From an uncultured Eubacteriales bacterium (lineage in GTDB: Bacteria > Bacillota > Clostridia > Oscillospirales > CAG-382): a stretch of 16,363 bases of DNA. The notes under the pieces are model-generated. The model was not told the origin of the DNA. It searched no databases and saw nothing but the letters and a program-made list of their open reading frames with translations. The stretch is taken from contig CAKSCN010000039.1 in the NCBI GenBank assembly GCA_934444485.1, forward strand, positions 1 through 16,363, written 5' to 3'. Shown piece after piece: positions 1-8,120 of the stretch (its first letter is position 1; each line of letters begins with the position of its first letter). The translations under genes were made by a program, and so were the position numbers.

Positions 1-1
1 G

Positions 2-2485
2 ATAATGCCTCAGCACGCCGAAGAGAAGATACCCATGGTTGGCGGCTGGAACTACACCAAGGCGAATATCAATCTCAAAAACTACAAGTACCTTCTCATA
101 AACTACAAGTACGAGTCGTCAGCTCCCACCGAGACAAAGCTCAAGGTTAATCTTCTCAAGAGCGGCGGCATACTTCAGAAGTCAACACCCTGCTATTCCG
201 CAGAAAACATAACGGCGGGAGAATGGGCGACAGCTGTCATAGACATAACCGCAATAAACGAACAGCTCGTCGAGGGCGTTGAACCTGTACTCAAACAGAT
301 GCACTTCTACCCGTTCGGCGACAAAAAGTCAATCGAGCTTGCCGAGGGCGACGTTATGTACGTTTCCACGATAGTTTTCACAAACGACGGCGGTTCAGAC
401 GGTGTTGTTACGCACAAGGCTTACATGAACGGCTACTCCGACGGCACCTTCAAGCCTAACAAGACAATGTCCCGTGCCGAGGCGTGTACGGTTGTCGCAA
501 GACTTCTCGAAGAAGAGGCAAAGATATCCGGAACGGCGTCCTTCACAGACGTTGCGGCTGACAAGTGGTACGCAAAGTACATCGGCTTCTGCGAGGCTAA
601 GGGTCTTCTCAAGTCCTACAGCGGCACATTCCTCCCCGACAGGGAAATAACGAGAGCCGAGTTTGCCGAGCTTGTTTACAACACGGGACTCGTTTCGGCT
701 TCCGACAAGGAGGTCAAGTTCAGCGACGTTGCGGAGTCTCATCCCAAGTACGCCGCAATAAAGGCGGCAGCTTCCGCAGGTCTCATCACAGGCTATGCAG
801 ACGGCACATTCCTCCCCGACAGAACGATAACACGTGCACAGGTGGTAACGGTAATCAACCGTGCTTTGGGCAGAGAGATAACCGCCGAAAACCTCCCCGT
901 GGATATAACCTACACCTTCATCGATGTTGCGCCCTCATTCTGGGGCTTTGCGAACATTGCCGAGGCAACGATGGATCACACCGAGCTTTCAGGCAACTGG
1001 ACGCACGTCACCACAAGTCCCGCCGACTTCATCAAGGATGAGCCGAACCTCAAGACAGGTGCCGAAAAGACAGCCGAGGTCGAAGCTCTTGCGGCAAAGA
1101 GACGTGATGAAATCCGTGCGGCAGAGTCCGACTACTCCACGATAACAGGCAAAATGTTCTACGTTTCCGCAGACGGCGACGACGCAAACGACGGCACCTC
1201 TCCCGAAAAAGCTGTCAAGACACTTGCGGCGGCATCGAAGCTCCCCGTTAGAAGCGGCGACGGCGTTCTCTTCAGAAGAGGCGACATTTTCAGAGGTCAG
1301 CTCACCGCAACCGCAGGAGTCACCTACTCCGCATACGGCGAGGGCGAGAAGCCCCGTTTCTACCGCTCCCCCGAAAACGGTGCGGACGCCTCCAAGTGGA
1401 CGCTCATGGAGGGTACAAAGAATATCTGGATCTACGCAAACGAGGATATGGTGGATATCGGCGTCATAGTATTCAACGAGGGTGAAGCAAACACCTACAA
1501 GGAAATACCCGACTACAAAAACAACACCTACTACTACAGAGGCACGGACAAGAAATTCGACATAATCGAAGCTCTCGACAATGACCTCGACTTCTTCCAC
1601 AAGGCTGACAGCAAGACTGCCGAGGGCGGTTATCCGTCAAGAGCGAACGGCGACGCCGGCAAAATCCACCTCAGATGCGACAAGGGTAATCCCGGCGAGA
1701 TCTTCTCGTCAATCGAGTTTGCCGTCGGCAACAACAACATTGTCGCAAAGAGCGGATGCGTCTTCGACAACCTCTGCGTAATGTACGGCGGAAGCCACGG
1801 CATAGGTGCGGGCAACACCAACGGTCTCACGGTCAAGAACTGTGAATTCGGCTGGATAGGCGGCTCGATACAGAGCTACAATCAGGGTACGGAAAGAGCC
1901 GGCACGGTAACAAGATTCGGAAATGCGGTCGAGATTTACGGTTCGGCAAAGCACTACACGGTTGACAACTGCTACGTAAATCAGGTATACGACGCAGGTC
2001 TTACGCATCAGTCCGGAAACGGCGTCGAAATGTCCGAAATCTACTACACCAACAACGTCATCGAAAACTGCGTATACTCGATAGAATACTTCAACGGAAA
2101 GATGGCAAACGGAAAATCTGCCGGAAGCAATATCGTGATAGAAAACAACATAATGCGCCTCTCCGGTTACGGCTTCGGCTCTCAGAGATACAATCCCGAG
2201 ACTCCGGCGCACATAAAGTCGTGGGAAAACGCAAACGAGTTTGATAACTTCACGGTTAAGAACAACATTTTTGACAGAGCGACGCATTATATGTTCCAGA
2301 TAGTCTCCGCTTACAAGGCATACCTCCCCGAGGTCTCCGGCAACACCTACATTCAGACCTACGGTGCGAAATTAATGCAGTACGGCGTGGCCAAGGGCAC
2401 GAATTACAACTACGAAAAGACAGCTCCCGCCATAATAAAGCATGTTCTCGGCGACTCCGACGCAAAGGTATATTTTGTGAAGTAA
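2..2485 (+). CDS. SLH-repeat surface protein with C-terminal right-handed beta-helix (5' partial)
   Basis: The frame is open to the left edge, so the N-terminus, any signal peptide and the true start are missing; about 827 codons are visible. The first 125 or so residues look like a beta-rich domain. Three SLH-type repeats follow at about nt 410-520, 540-690 and 715-870, with the typical GYxDGTFxPxxxxxRAE and FxDV signatures. SLH repeats bind secondary cell-wall polymers and hold proteins on Gram-positive surfaces. From about nt 1153 a beta-helix region opens with FYVSADGDDANDGTSPEKA, a start common in pectate-lyase-like and other carbohydrate-active beta-helix proteins, and continues with NN-rich turns to the C-terminus. 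Likely role: cell-surface glycan binding or cleavage. The substrate and catalytic residues cannot be assigned. The SLH block is internal rather than terminal, which is less usual. A weak hairpin terminator follows. Confidence 0.85.
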   Translation: MMPQHAEEKIPMVGGWNYTKANINLKNYKYLLINYKYESSAPTETKLKVNLLKSGGILQKSTPCYSAENITAGEWATAVIDITAINEQLVEGVEPVLKQMHFYPFGDKKSIELAEGDVMYVSTIVFTNDGGSDGVVTHKAYMNGYSDGTFKPNKTMSRAEACTVVARLLEEEAKISGTASFTDVAADKWYAKYIGFCEAKGLLKSYSGTFLPDREITRAEFAELVYNTGLVSASDKEVKFSDVAESHPKYAAIKAAASAGLITGYADGTFLPDRTITRAQVVTVINRALGREITAENLPVDITYTFIDVAPSFWGFANIAEATMDHTELSGNWTHVTTSPADFIKDEPNLKTGAEKTAEVEALAAKRRDEIRAAESDYSTITGKMFYVSADGDDANDGTSPEKAVKTLAAASKLPVRSGDGVLFRRGDIFRGQLTATAGVTYSAYGEGEKPRFYRSPENGADASKWTLMEGTKNIWIYANEDMVDIGVIVFNEGEANTYKEIPDYKNNTYYYRGTDKKFDIIEALDNDLDFFHKADSKTAEGGYPSRANGDAGKIHLRCDKGNPGEIFSSIEFAVGNNNIVAKSGCVFDNLCVMYGGSHGIGAGNTNGLTVKNCEFGWIGGSIQSYNQGTERAGTVTRFGNAVEIYGSAKHYTVDNCYVNQVYDAGLTHQSGNGVEMSEIYYTNNVIENCVYSIEYFNGKMANGKSAGSNIVIENNIMRLSGYGFGSQRYNPETPAHIKSWENANEFDNFTVKNNIFDRATHYMFQIVSAYKAYLPEVSGNTYIQTYGAKLMQYGVAKGTNYNYEKTAPAIIKHVLGDSDAKVYFVK

Positions 2486-2520
2486 CACTGCTGTCGGATA
2501 AAAACGAATAATCTCAGGTG

Positions 2521-2562
2521 AGCGGTTTCGGCGGACACACTTTCGTCGGAATCGCTTATTTG
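2521..2562 (+). terminator. Probable terminator of the SLH/beta-helix gene
   Basis: A 13-bp hairpin, counting G-U pairs, forms between 2521-2533 and 2544-2556 with a 10-nt loop. It is followed by a weak U-rich tail (TATTTG). The long stem supports termination; the poor U-tract lowers certainty. Confidence 0.5.
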
Positions 2563-2600
2563 TGTAACAGTTTGTAAATTTTTCTCAATCTTCACACAAA

Positions 2601-2622
2601 TATCACATATGGGTGATATAAT
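2601..2622 (+). promoter_or_regulatory. Extended -10 promoter overlapped by a dyad, upstream of the foldase gene
   Basis: TGA-TATAAT at 2614-2622 is an extended -10 element (TGn before TATAAT), with no good -35 box at 17 bp. The inverted repeat TATCAC (2601-2606) / GTGATA (2613-2618) overlaps it and could be an operator. The predicted transcript has a leader of about 95 nt that includes a small hairpin, GCCGTA (2675-2680) / TACGGC (2688-2693). Confidence 0.5.
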
Positions 2623-2725
2623 CAGGCAGACGCAATACACAGGGCTTTTGCCGAAGTGCGTTCATTTTAAATATGCCGTACACTATATACGGCTTTGCAA
2701 CGAAAAGAAAGGTTTGGTACACATA

Positions 2726-3904
2726 ATGAAAAAACGTATAATCGCAATGCTTCTCTGCGGTCTTTTGACCGTTTCCGCATTCACCGCCTGCAACAAGGCG
2801 CCCGTTGACCCTGCCGACGACAGTGTTATAAGCAATGCCGAGGATTCCGAGGTTGCCGTAAAAATCGGCGACTATGAAGTAACGGTCGGTCATTTCTCGT
2901 CCTACGCAGAGACTGTTATGTACAACACGCTGAAGAACAGCGAAAACCCGGATGATTTCAAGATAGACGACAAAGAGTACATGGATAAGTTTATTTCCGA
3001 CGTGACGGAGAACTTCAAGCAGTATGCCGCATACGAGTCTTATGCAAAGTCGTGCGGAGTTGACGAGCCTACTCAGGAGGAAATAGACAACCTCGCAAAC
3101 GATTTCGTCGCATACTACAATATGTACGGAATTGACGTCCGCAAGGAAATAGGCGATGAATTCGACACGCTCATGAGAGTACAGGCGATAATGACAAAGA
3201 CCATCGAAAAGCTTGCGGAGGACGTAACCGCCGAAGAAGCTCTCGCAACTCTCGAGGACGGCACATACCGTGCAAAGCACATACTCATAGCGGCTGATGA
3301 AAACACGCTCAGCGCAGAGGAATATGCCGATAAGGAAAAGCTTGCGAACGAGGTATACGAAAAGGCGATTGCCGGCGAAGATTTTGACGCACTCATCAAG
3401 GAGTACGGCGAAGATCCCGGCATGGAGTCCAATCCCGACGGCTACACGTTCGGCGAGGGTAAAATGGTATCGGAGTTCTACGAGGGTACTGCGGCACTCG
3501 AAGAGGGTGAGATAAGCAAGCCCGTGAAGAGTTCCTTCGGCTTCCACATAATCCAGAGACTCCCCATCGAGGCAACCGAAGACATGAAGCAGGACGTTGC
3601 TTACAACAGAATGAACGAGGATGTCAACACAATAATCGAAAGCCTCGACCCCGAGTACACAGACGCATTTAATGCTATCGACTTCAAGGCAATGTACGAC
3701 AGAGTACAGGCAAAAATCGAAGACGAAAAGGCAGCCGCAGAGGCAGAAGCTGAAGCAAACGCCGATGACAGTGCCGCCGACACTACCGACGTCACGACCG
3801 ACAACACAGACGCCGAAACTCCCACCGACGGCACAGAGGGTGAGAATTCCGACGGCACAGCCGAGAATATAAACGTACCCGATGAATCTCTCGTTGAGGG
3901 TTAA
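2726..3904 (+). CDS. Parvulin-type peptidyl-prolyl isomerase lipoprotein (PrsA/SurA-like foldase)
   Basis: A 392-residue secreted foldase. I chose the ATG at 2726 because it begins a clear lipoprotein signal (MKKRIIAMLL..., hydrophobic core, FTAC with lipidated Cys22) and has AGAAAGG upstream; the frame is open back to an ATG at 2609, but that would bury the signal peptide. A helical chaperone-like region (about 40-180) precedes a PpiC/parvulin domain at about 182-280, bounded by AKHIL (His185) and GFHIIQRL (His274), the two His motifs typical of parvulins. It probably assists folding of exported proteins outside the membrane. The last 60 or so residues are very rich in Asp, Glu, Ala and Thr and probably disordered. 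It stands alone with its own promoter and a strong terminator, convergent with the GH3 gene. Confidence 0.9.
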   Translation: MKKRIIAMLLCGLLTVSAFTACNKAPVDPADDSVISNAEDSEVAVKIGDYEVTVGHFSSYAETVMYNTLKNSENPDDFKIDDKEYMDKFISDVTENFKQYAAYESYAKSCGVDEPTQEEIDNLANDFVAYYNMYGIDVRKEIGDEFDTLMRVQAIMTKTIEKLAEDVTAEEALATLEDGTYRAKHILIAADENTLSAEEYADKEKLANEVYEKAIAGEDFDALIKEYGEDPGMESNPDGYTFGEGKMVSEFYEGTAALEEGEISKPVKSSFGFHIIQRLPIEATEDMKQDVAYNRMNEDVNTIIESLDPEYTDAFNAIDFKAMYDRVQAKIEDEKAAAEAEAEANADDSAADTTDVTTDNTDAETPTDGTEGENSDGTAENINVPDESLVEG

Positions 3905-3933
3905 ATTTACGGTAAATAAGAACATAATACAAA

Positions 3934-3973
3934 GCGGCAGACACTCCCCCAGGTGCTTGCCGCCGTTCTTTTT
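3934..3973 (+). terminator. Rho-independent terminator of the foldase gene
   Basis: GCGGCA (3934-3939) pairs with TGCCGC (3958-3963), and inner CAC pairs with GTG. A T-rich tail follows at 3966-3973. It lies between convergent genes, and the minus-strand copy has a weaker T-rich tail, so it may also serve the GH3 gene. Confidence 0.8.
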
Positions 3974-4031
3974 GTATTTGTATATGCTATCTGTGTATGT
4001 TATCGGACTGTCGCCGACGTTTTAATTGTCC

Positions 4032-5288
4032 TTACTCCGTTATTCCGAAGGCTTTTTTCAAGTTCAGAATACGTCGGACGCTTTCGTCAATTCGTTCCTC
4101 GCTTACCGTTCCGTTTTCGACGGCATTCACAAGCGCATCGAACGCTTCACACAAATCATACGGGCAGAGGAGTATATCACATCCGGCTTCTATTGCCTTA
4201 ATTGCGGCGTCGCCGGGAGTATATGTGTTTGTTACCGCTCCCATTGACAGCGAATCGGTAATCACAACTCCGTCAAAATTCAGCTCGCCTTTCAGTATTC
4301 CGCTCACCGCTTCATAAGACAGCGACGACGGCGTCATATCTCCGATTATATTCGGCAGTGCAATGTGACCGACCATTACACACTTGGTCGCTGTCAGCTC
4401 CTTATACGGAATCCATTCGCAGTTTTGCATTTCTTCCTTAGTTTTATAGCACACGGCAATTCCGTCATGGCTGTCCTCGGCGGTGTCACCGTGACCGGGA
4501 AAGTGCTTGAAAGTCGGTATAACCCCCTGCTTTGCGAGTCCGTCCGCCATTGCGTGAGACATTATCCGCACTGTTTCGGCGTCCGACGAAAACGCACGTT
4601 TGCCTATCACGGTGTTATCGGGGTTGGAGTTTACATCGGCAACCGGTGCAAAATCAAGGTTGAAACCGTACTGCCGCAGATATGCGCCGATAGTTGTTCC
4701 CATATTCAGAGCGTTCTCACTATCGCCGCTCTCCCCTATCGCCGCCGCACTTTCGTATTTCGGCAAGTCGAATGCAGGACTATTCGCAAGGCGAGCGACC
4801 GAGCCGCCCTCTTCGTCAACTGCGATAAACAGGGGGATATCGCTGCCGTTTTGCAGGTCATCTGTAAACGCTGAAAGTCTGTCGGGCGTATCTATGTTCT
4901 TGCCGAACATAACGACTCCGCCGACAGGGTAATTCCGCAACGCCTCTTTCACCGTTTCCGACAGCTCGGTTATTCCGTCCGCCGAGGAATCGTTGACGGT
5001 CTCGGGCGTTTGCGAAAAGTCCAAGGCGTCCGGGCGGACAATAAACAACTGTCCTACCTTTTCCTCCAAAGACATTTGCCGCAGGACAAGGCTTATTTCG
5101 TCCGTATCGGACGGCTTCTCCGGCGGTTCTTCCGGCGGTGTCTCGGGCTGCGGCGTCTGCGGCTCGTCGGTCACGTTTTCCTCCGGCGGTTTTATGTATT
5201 CGTTTTTATCGTGTATTTTCACCGCACAGCCGCCGAACAGTGCCGGCAGGGTGGTTATTGCCAAAAGCACCGCAAAGAATCTTTTCAT
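4032..5288 (-). CDS. Glycoside hydrolase family 3 lipoprotein, beta-N-acetylhexosaminidase type
   Basis: 418 residues, with AGGAGG six bases before the ATG. A lipoprotein signal ends in FGGC (Cys21). A Pro/Glu-rich linker (about 33-60) then leads into a single GH3 TIM-barrel domain. The sequence KHFPGHGDTAEDSH (261-274) is the NagZ-family signature in which Asp272 and His274 form the acid/base dyad; Asp345 in the TDSLSMGAV motif is the expected nucleophile. The family removes terminal beta-linked N-acetylglucosamine, for example from peptidoglycan fragments or chitooligosaccharides. Lipid anchoring places it outside the membrane, like Bacillus NagZ/YbbD and unlike cytoplasmic E. coli NagZ, though it lacks the C-terminal second domain of the Bacillus protein. 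It lies just downstream of tmRNA. I see no clear promoter in the short gap, so its transcription start is uncertain. Confidence 0.9.
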   Translation of the reverse strand: MKRFFAVLLAITTLPALFGGCAVKIHDKNEYIKPPEENVTDEPQTPQPETPPEEPPEKPSDTDEISLVLRQMSLEEKVGQLFIVRPDALDFSQTPETVNDSSADGITELSETVKEALRNYPVGGVVMFGKNIDTPDRLSAFTDDLQNGSDIPLFIAVDEEGGSVARLANSPAFDLPKYESAAAIGESGDSENALNMGTTIGAYLRQYGFNLDFAPVADVNSNPDNTVIGKRAFSSDAETVRIMSHAMADGLAKQGVIPTFKHFPGHGDTAEDSHDGIAVCYKTKEEMQNCEWIPYKELTATKCVMVGHIALPNIIGDMTPSSLSYEAVSGILKGELNFDGVVITDSLSMGAVTNTYTPGDAAIKAIEAGCDILLCPYDLCEAFDALVNAVENGTVSEERIDESVRRILNLKKAFGITE

Positions 5289-5351
5289 CGTTAACCTCCT
5301 TGTAGTCTCCGTCTATACGCCTTTTCTCTCACCGGGCGTTTCCCATTAAAT

Positions 5352-5386
5352 AAAAAAACCGAACCCATCCTTTGCGGAGAGTTCGG
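5352..5386 (-). terminator. Rho-independent terminator of tmRNA
   Basis: On the minus strand, CCGAAC and GTTCGG form the stem (plus-strand 5381-5386 and 5359-5364). Seven Ts follow directly (plus-strand A-run 5352-5358). It sits about 10 nt past the tmRNA CCA end. Confidence 0.85.
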
Positions 5387-5395
5387 AATTTGTTT

Positions 5396-5747
5396 TGGTG
5401 GAGACGAGGAGAATCGAACTCCTGTCCGAAAACCGTTCGGCACAGCCTTCTACGGGCGTAGACTGTCATTTAAATTCCCGGTTCTTACCGTCGGCAGTCA
5501 GACTGAAAGATCCGGTAGCTTCATAAAATCATGACAAGTCTCAAAGCTTTGACTTATTCACGTTCACTGCTAAGTGATGCCGCTTCACGGGCCGCAGTAC
5601 TCCTGTGGGCGACAGCCGCCTTAGTTAGGCAGCGAGTGCTACTCTATTGTTAGCGTTTAATTTTAAAAATTGCGGCGTTTTAAAGAGCTCCCGCACCTCT
5701 GCCCGCTTACCGTGTGTCGCAATCCCCGTCGAAACCTTTACGTCCCC
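5396..5747 (-). ncRNA. ssrA: Transfer-messenger RNA (tmRNA)
   Basis: A one-piece tmRNA of about 352 nt that rescues stalled ribosomes and tags their products for proteolysis. The 5' end (GGGGACGTAAAGGTTTCGAC, from 5747) and the 3' end (GTTCGATTCTCC...ACCA, to 5396) are the conserved tRNA-like halves. GGGGACG pairs with CGTCTCC in the acceptor stem with one G-U pair. The CCA is encoded, as usual. A tag reading frame ending in VALAA lies in the middle, and the 3' part contains long pseudoknot-like GC-rich stretches. It has its own promoter (5779-5807) and terminator (5352-5386). Ends are assigned from acceptor-stem pairing and may be off by a base or two. Confidence 0.96.
5625..5654 (-). other. 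tmRNA-encoded proteolysis tag (ANNRVALAA)
   Basis: In the tmRNA, the frame GCT AAC AAT AGA GTA GCA CTC GCT GCC TAA gives ANNRVALAA then stop, the expected ending for a ClpXP-type degradation tag. The resume codon is inferred as GCT; one codon upstream (AAC) cannot be excluded. Confidence 0.75.
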
Positions 5748-5778
5748 GAAAATCACGGTACACCGTCCGCATATTATT

Positions 5779-5807
5779 ATTGTACACCGTTTTTACGTCC
5801 TATTCAA
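5779..5807 (-). promoter_or_regulatory. Sigma-A promoter of tmRNA
   Basis: On the minus strand: TTGAAT, 17-bp spacer, TACAAT, about 30 nt upstream of the mature tmRNA 5' end. This implies a short 5' precursor removed by RNase P, as is usual. Confidence 0.8.
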
Positions 5808-5897
5808 GTACGCATTTTAAATTTATCGTGAAATGTATCGTTTCAAAGCTCTCACGCATTGTTTACAAATATTTTCTTAAAAAGTGTATTTTGCCTA

Positions 5898-5926
5898 TTG
5901 CAAAACCGCTCGAATTGTGCTATACT
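5898..5926 (+). promoter_or_regulatory. Sigma-A promoter of the rpe-PFK unit
   Basis: TTGCAA, 17-bp spacer, TATACT. It is the only strong plus-strand promoter I see before rpe and predicts a start near 5933, giving an untranslated leader of about 224 nt. It is divergent from the tmRNA promoter. Confidence 0.75.
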
Positions 5927-5935
5927 AAAGTCGTA

Positions 5936-6130
5936 GCCGAAGCGGAGAATTCTCAGCCTCGGCAATTGTTTCGCACAGCCCGGTCATTTTCGGTTTTCGT
6001 TCGCATATTTTTGACGTTCTCTTGACCGTTCGGCAGTGCGTTGTCTTATCGTTAAAGCAAAGAGTATTCGGCGATACGTGATTCACTACTGTATTGTATG
6101 TTACTTTTCGACAATGCGTACTCGCCGAAC
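5936..6130 (+). promoter_or_regulatory. Structured 5' leader of rpe
   Basis: The 409-nt gap between tmRNA and rpe holds two divergent promoters and this leader. A hairpin at the expected 5' end pairs GCCGA (5936-5940) with TCGGC (5959-5963) around the palindrome GAGAATTCTC (5945-5954). A larger inverted repeat pairs GTTCGGC (6028-6034) and TTGTC (6041-6045) with GACAA (6110-6114) and GCCGAAC (6124-6130). Small hairpins such as GTAT/ATAC lie inside. It ends 13 bases before the Shine-Dalgarno. No known riboswitch class is recognised. Confidence 0.45.
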
Positions 6131-6156
6131 AATCATCTGACACCCGGAGGTTTTCA

Positions 6157-6810
6157 ATGATTAAGCTTTCTCCCTCAATGCTTGCCTGCAATTTCGCAAA
6201 TATCGGTCAAGATGTCGAAAAAGCGGAAATTGCCGGTGCCGACTATCTTCACATCGACATTATGGACGGTCACTTTGTCCCGAATCTTTCGTTCGGCGAC
6301 TGCGTCGTGACGGCTCTCCGCAAGACAACGAAGCTCGTTTTCGACGTCCACCTCATGGTTGACAACCCGGCGGCTTATATTGCTCCGTTTACAAAAGCAG
6401 GTGCGGATATCATTACGTTCCACCGAGAGGCTGCAAGCAGAATTGACTGCGAACGCATAATCTCCGACATAAAGAGCCGAGGATTGAAAGCCGGAATTTC
6501 GGTAAAACCCGGCACTCCGGTGTCCGACATCGCGGAATTTATTCCGTCGGTCGATATGGTGCTTATAATGACGGTCGAACCCGGTTTCGGCGGTCAGAAA
6601 ATCATCCCCGAGACCTTTGATAAAGTCGCAGAGGTCAAGGCTTTTGCGGACAAGCTCGGCAAAAAAATCGATATCGAGGTTGACGGCGGCGTCACACCCG
6701 ACAATTTCCGTGAGCTTACCGCAAGGGGTGCAAACGTTATTGTCGCAGGCTCTGCGGTATTTAAAGCTCCCGATATCACGGCTGCGGTTCAGAGCTTCAA
6801 AAACAACTGA
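6157..6810 (+). CDS. rpe: Ribulose-phosphate 3-epimerase
   Basis: 217 residues, the family's normal length. It interconverts ribulose 5-phosphate and xylulose 5-phosphate in the cytoplasmic pentose phosphate pathway. The ATG at 6157 follows CCGGAGG and gives the standard N-terminus MIKLSPSMLACNF; an ATG further upstream in frame would add an unconserved extension. Visible motifs: metal and active-site His32 and Asp34 in HIDIMDGHFVPN, His65 in FDVHLMV, the phosphate-binding VEPGFGGQ (140-147), and Asp176 in IEVDGG. All key residues are intact. The next gene, PPi-PFK, is 56 nt downstream with no terminator between, so the two are probably cotranscribed from the promoter at 5898. The usual Firmicute neighbours of rpe (prkC, rsgA, thiN) are absent here. 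Confidence 0.96.
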   Translation: MIKLSPSMLACNFANIGQDVEKAEIAGADYLHIDIMDGHFVPNLSFGDCVVTALRKTTKLVFDVHLMVDNPAAYIAPFTKAGADIITFHREAASRIDCERIISDIKSRGLKAGISVKPGTPVSDIAEFIPSVDMVLIMTVEPGFGGQKIIPETFDKVAEVKAFADKLGKKIDIEVDGGVTPDNFRELTARGANVIVAGSAVFKAPDITAAVQSFKNN

Positions 6811-6866
6811 CCGTAAAATTTTAATATAGTAATTTGTATTTGTTATAAAAAGAAAGGACGATAACC

Positions 6867-8102
6867 ATGGCTATTTTTGAATCAGGCAACGCCGTCATCG
6901 CTCAGTCAGGCGGCCCCACCGCCGCTATCAACGCAACTCTCGCCGGAGTAATCAAAGGATGTCTCGACAATCCCGCAATCGAAAAGACTTACGGAGTAAA
7001 ATTCGGAATGGAAGGTCTTCTCGCAGGCGACTTTATCGACATGGACGACTACGGTTTCACCAAGGAAGATTTCGACCTTCTCTCGGCAACTCCCGGTGCG
7101 GCTCTCGGATCGTGCAGAACAAGAATTGAGGACGATGAAACAATCACAAAGGTTCTCGAGGTTCTTGCAAAGCATAACGTAAGATACGTATTCTACATCG
7201 GCGGCAACGACAGCATGGACGCAATTGCCAAGATGAGCGCATACGTTGAAGCTCACGAGGACGCATGGCAGGCAAACTTCATCGGCGTTCCCAAGACCAT
7301 AGACAACGACCTTTACCTCACTGACCACACTCCCGGCTACGGCTCCGCCGCAAAGTACGTTGCCGTATGCACGCAGGAAATAATCCGTGACATCGCCTCC
7401 TACACAACAAAGGCGGTAACGATAATCGAAGTAATGGGCAGAGACGCAGGATGGCTCACCGCCGCTACCGCAATTTCCGGTCACCTCTGCGGCGCAGGTC
7501 CCGACCTCATATACCTCCCCGAGGTAACGTTCGACGACGAGAAGTTTATTTCCGACGTAAAGGCGGCATTTGAGGACGACAGCAAGCCTTACGTTGTGAT
7601 TGCCGTTTCCGAGGGTGTAAAGAACGCCGACAAGGAATATGTCGCAAAGGCGGAAATGAGCGGTGCGACCGACAACTACGGTCACAAGTACCTCGCAGGC
7701 GTCGGCAAGCATCTCGAGAACCTCATTCGCCGTGAAATAGGCTGCAAGGTTCGCTCGGTCGAGATAAGCCTTCTCCAGAGATGCGCAAGCCACATTGCTT
7801 CTGCGTGCGATATTGAGGAGTCTCAGAGAATCGGCGAGGCTGCGGTAAGGCACGGCGTTGTCGGTGAAACGGGCAAGATGATGACCTTCAGACGTGTAAA
7901 GAATGCAGACAAGTATACGGTTGAAGTATTCTCCGAGGATCTCTCCGAGATAGCGAACAGAACGAGAAAAGTTCCTGCCGCATTCATCGGTGAGGACGGA
8001 ACAAGCATTACGGAAAAGTGCCTCGACTATATGCTTCCCCTCATTCAGGGCGAGGCAAAGTCGGTCTACGAGGACGGCGTTCCGGTACACTTCGCATTCT
8101 GA
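6867..8102 (+). CDS. Pyrophosphate-dependent 6-phosphofructokinase
   Basis: 411 residues; converts fructose 6-phosphate to fructose 1,6-bisphosphate in glycolysis. The opening AVIAQSGGPTAAIN and the catalytic PKTIDND (Lys143, Asp146) are PFK hallmarks. Two positions point to pyrophosphate as donor: GGNDS carries Asp115 where ATP enzymes have Gly (GGDGS), and Lys143 replaces the Gly of the ATP-type PGTIDND. PPi enzymes work reversibly. AAAGAAAGGA precedes the ATG. It is longer than the roughly 320-residue ATP-PFKs, in line with PPi-type clades. It follows rpe closely and ends at a strong terminator. PPi-PFKs of some clostridia also phosphorylate sedoheptulose 7-phosphate, which would suit the rpe linkage; that role is inference. 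Confidence 0.93.
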   Translation: MAIFESGNAVIAQSGGPTAAINATLAGVIKGCLDNPAIEKTYGVKFGMEGLLAGDFIDMDDYGFTKEDFDLLSATPGAALGSCRTRIEDDETITKVLEVLAKHNVRYVFYIGGNDSMDAIAKMSAYVEAHEDAWQANFIGVPKTIDNDLYLTDHTPGYGSAAKYVAVCTQEIIRDIASYTTKAVTIIEVMGRDAGWLTAATAISGHLCGAGPDLIYLPEVTFDDEKFISDVKAAFEDDSKPYVVIAVSEGVKNADKEYVAKAEMSGATDNYGHKYLAGVGKHLENLIRREIGCKVRSVEISLLQRCASHIASACDIEESQRIGEAAVRHGVVGETGKMMTFRRVKNADKYTVEVFSEDLSEIANRTRKVPAAFIGEDGTSITEKCLDYMLPLIQGEAKSVYEDGVPVHFAF

Positions 8103-8120
8103 TAACGGATAAATAGAATA

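Noticed and set aside
2603..3925. Long open frame (440 codons) antisense to the foldase gene
   Set aside because: It mirrors the real gene, arises from codon bias, and its translation is Cys/Val-rich with no recognisable domain. The plus-strand protein has a signal peptide and parvulin domain.
4000..4031. Weak TCGG/CCGA hairpin after the GH3 stop
   Set aside because: The stem is only four base pairs with no T-run. The stronger hairpin at 3934-3973 is the better candidate for both directions.
6114..6140. Eight-codon upstream frame (MRTRRTII) in the rpe leader
   Set aside because: No Shine-Dalgarno precedes it and it lies within the inverted repeat, so a leader peptide is not supported.
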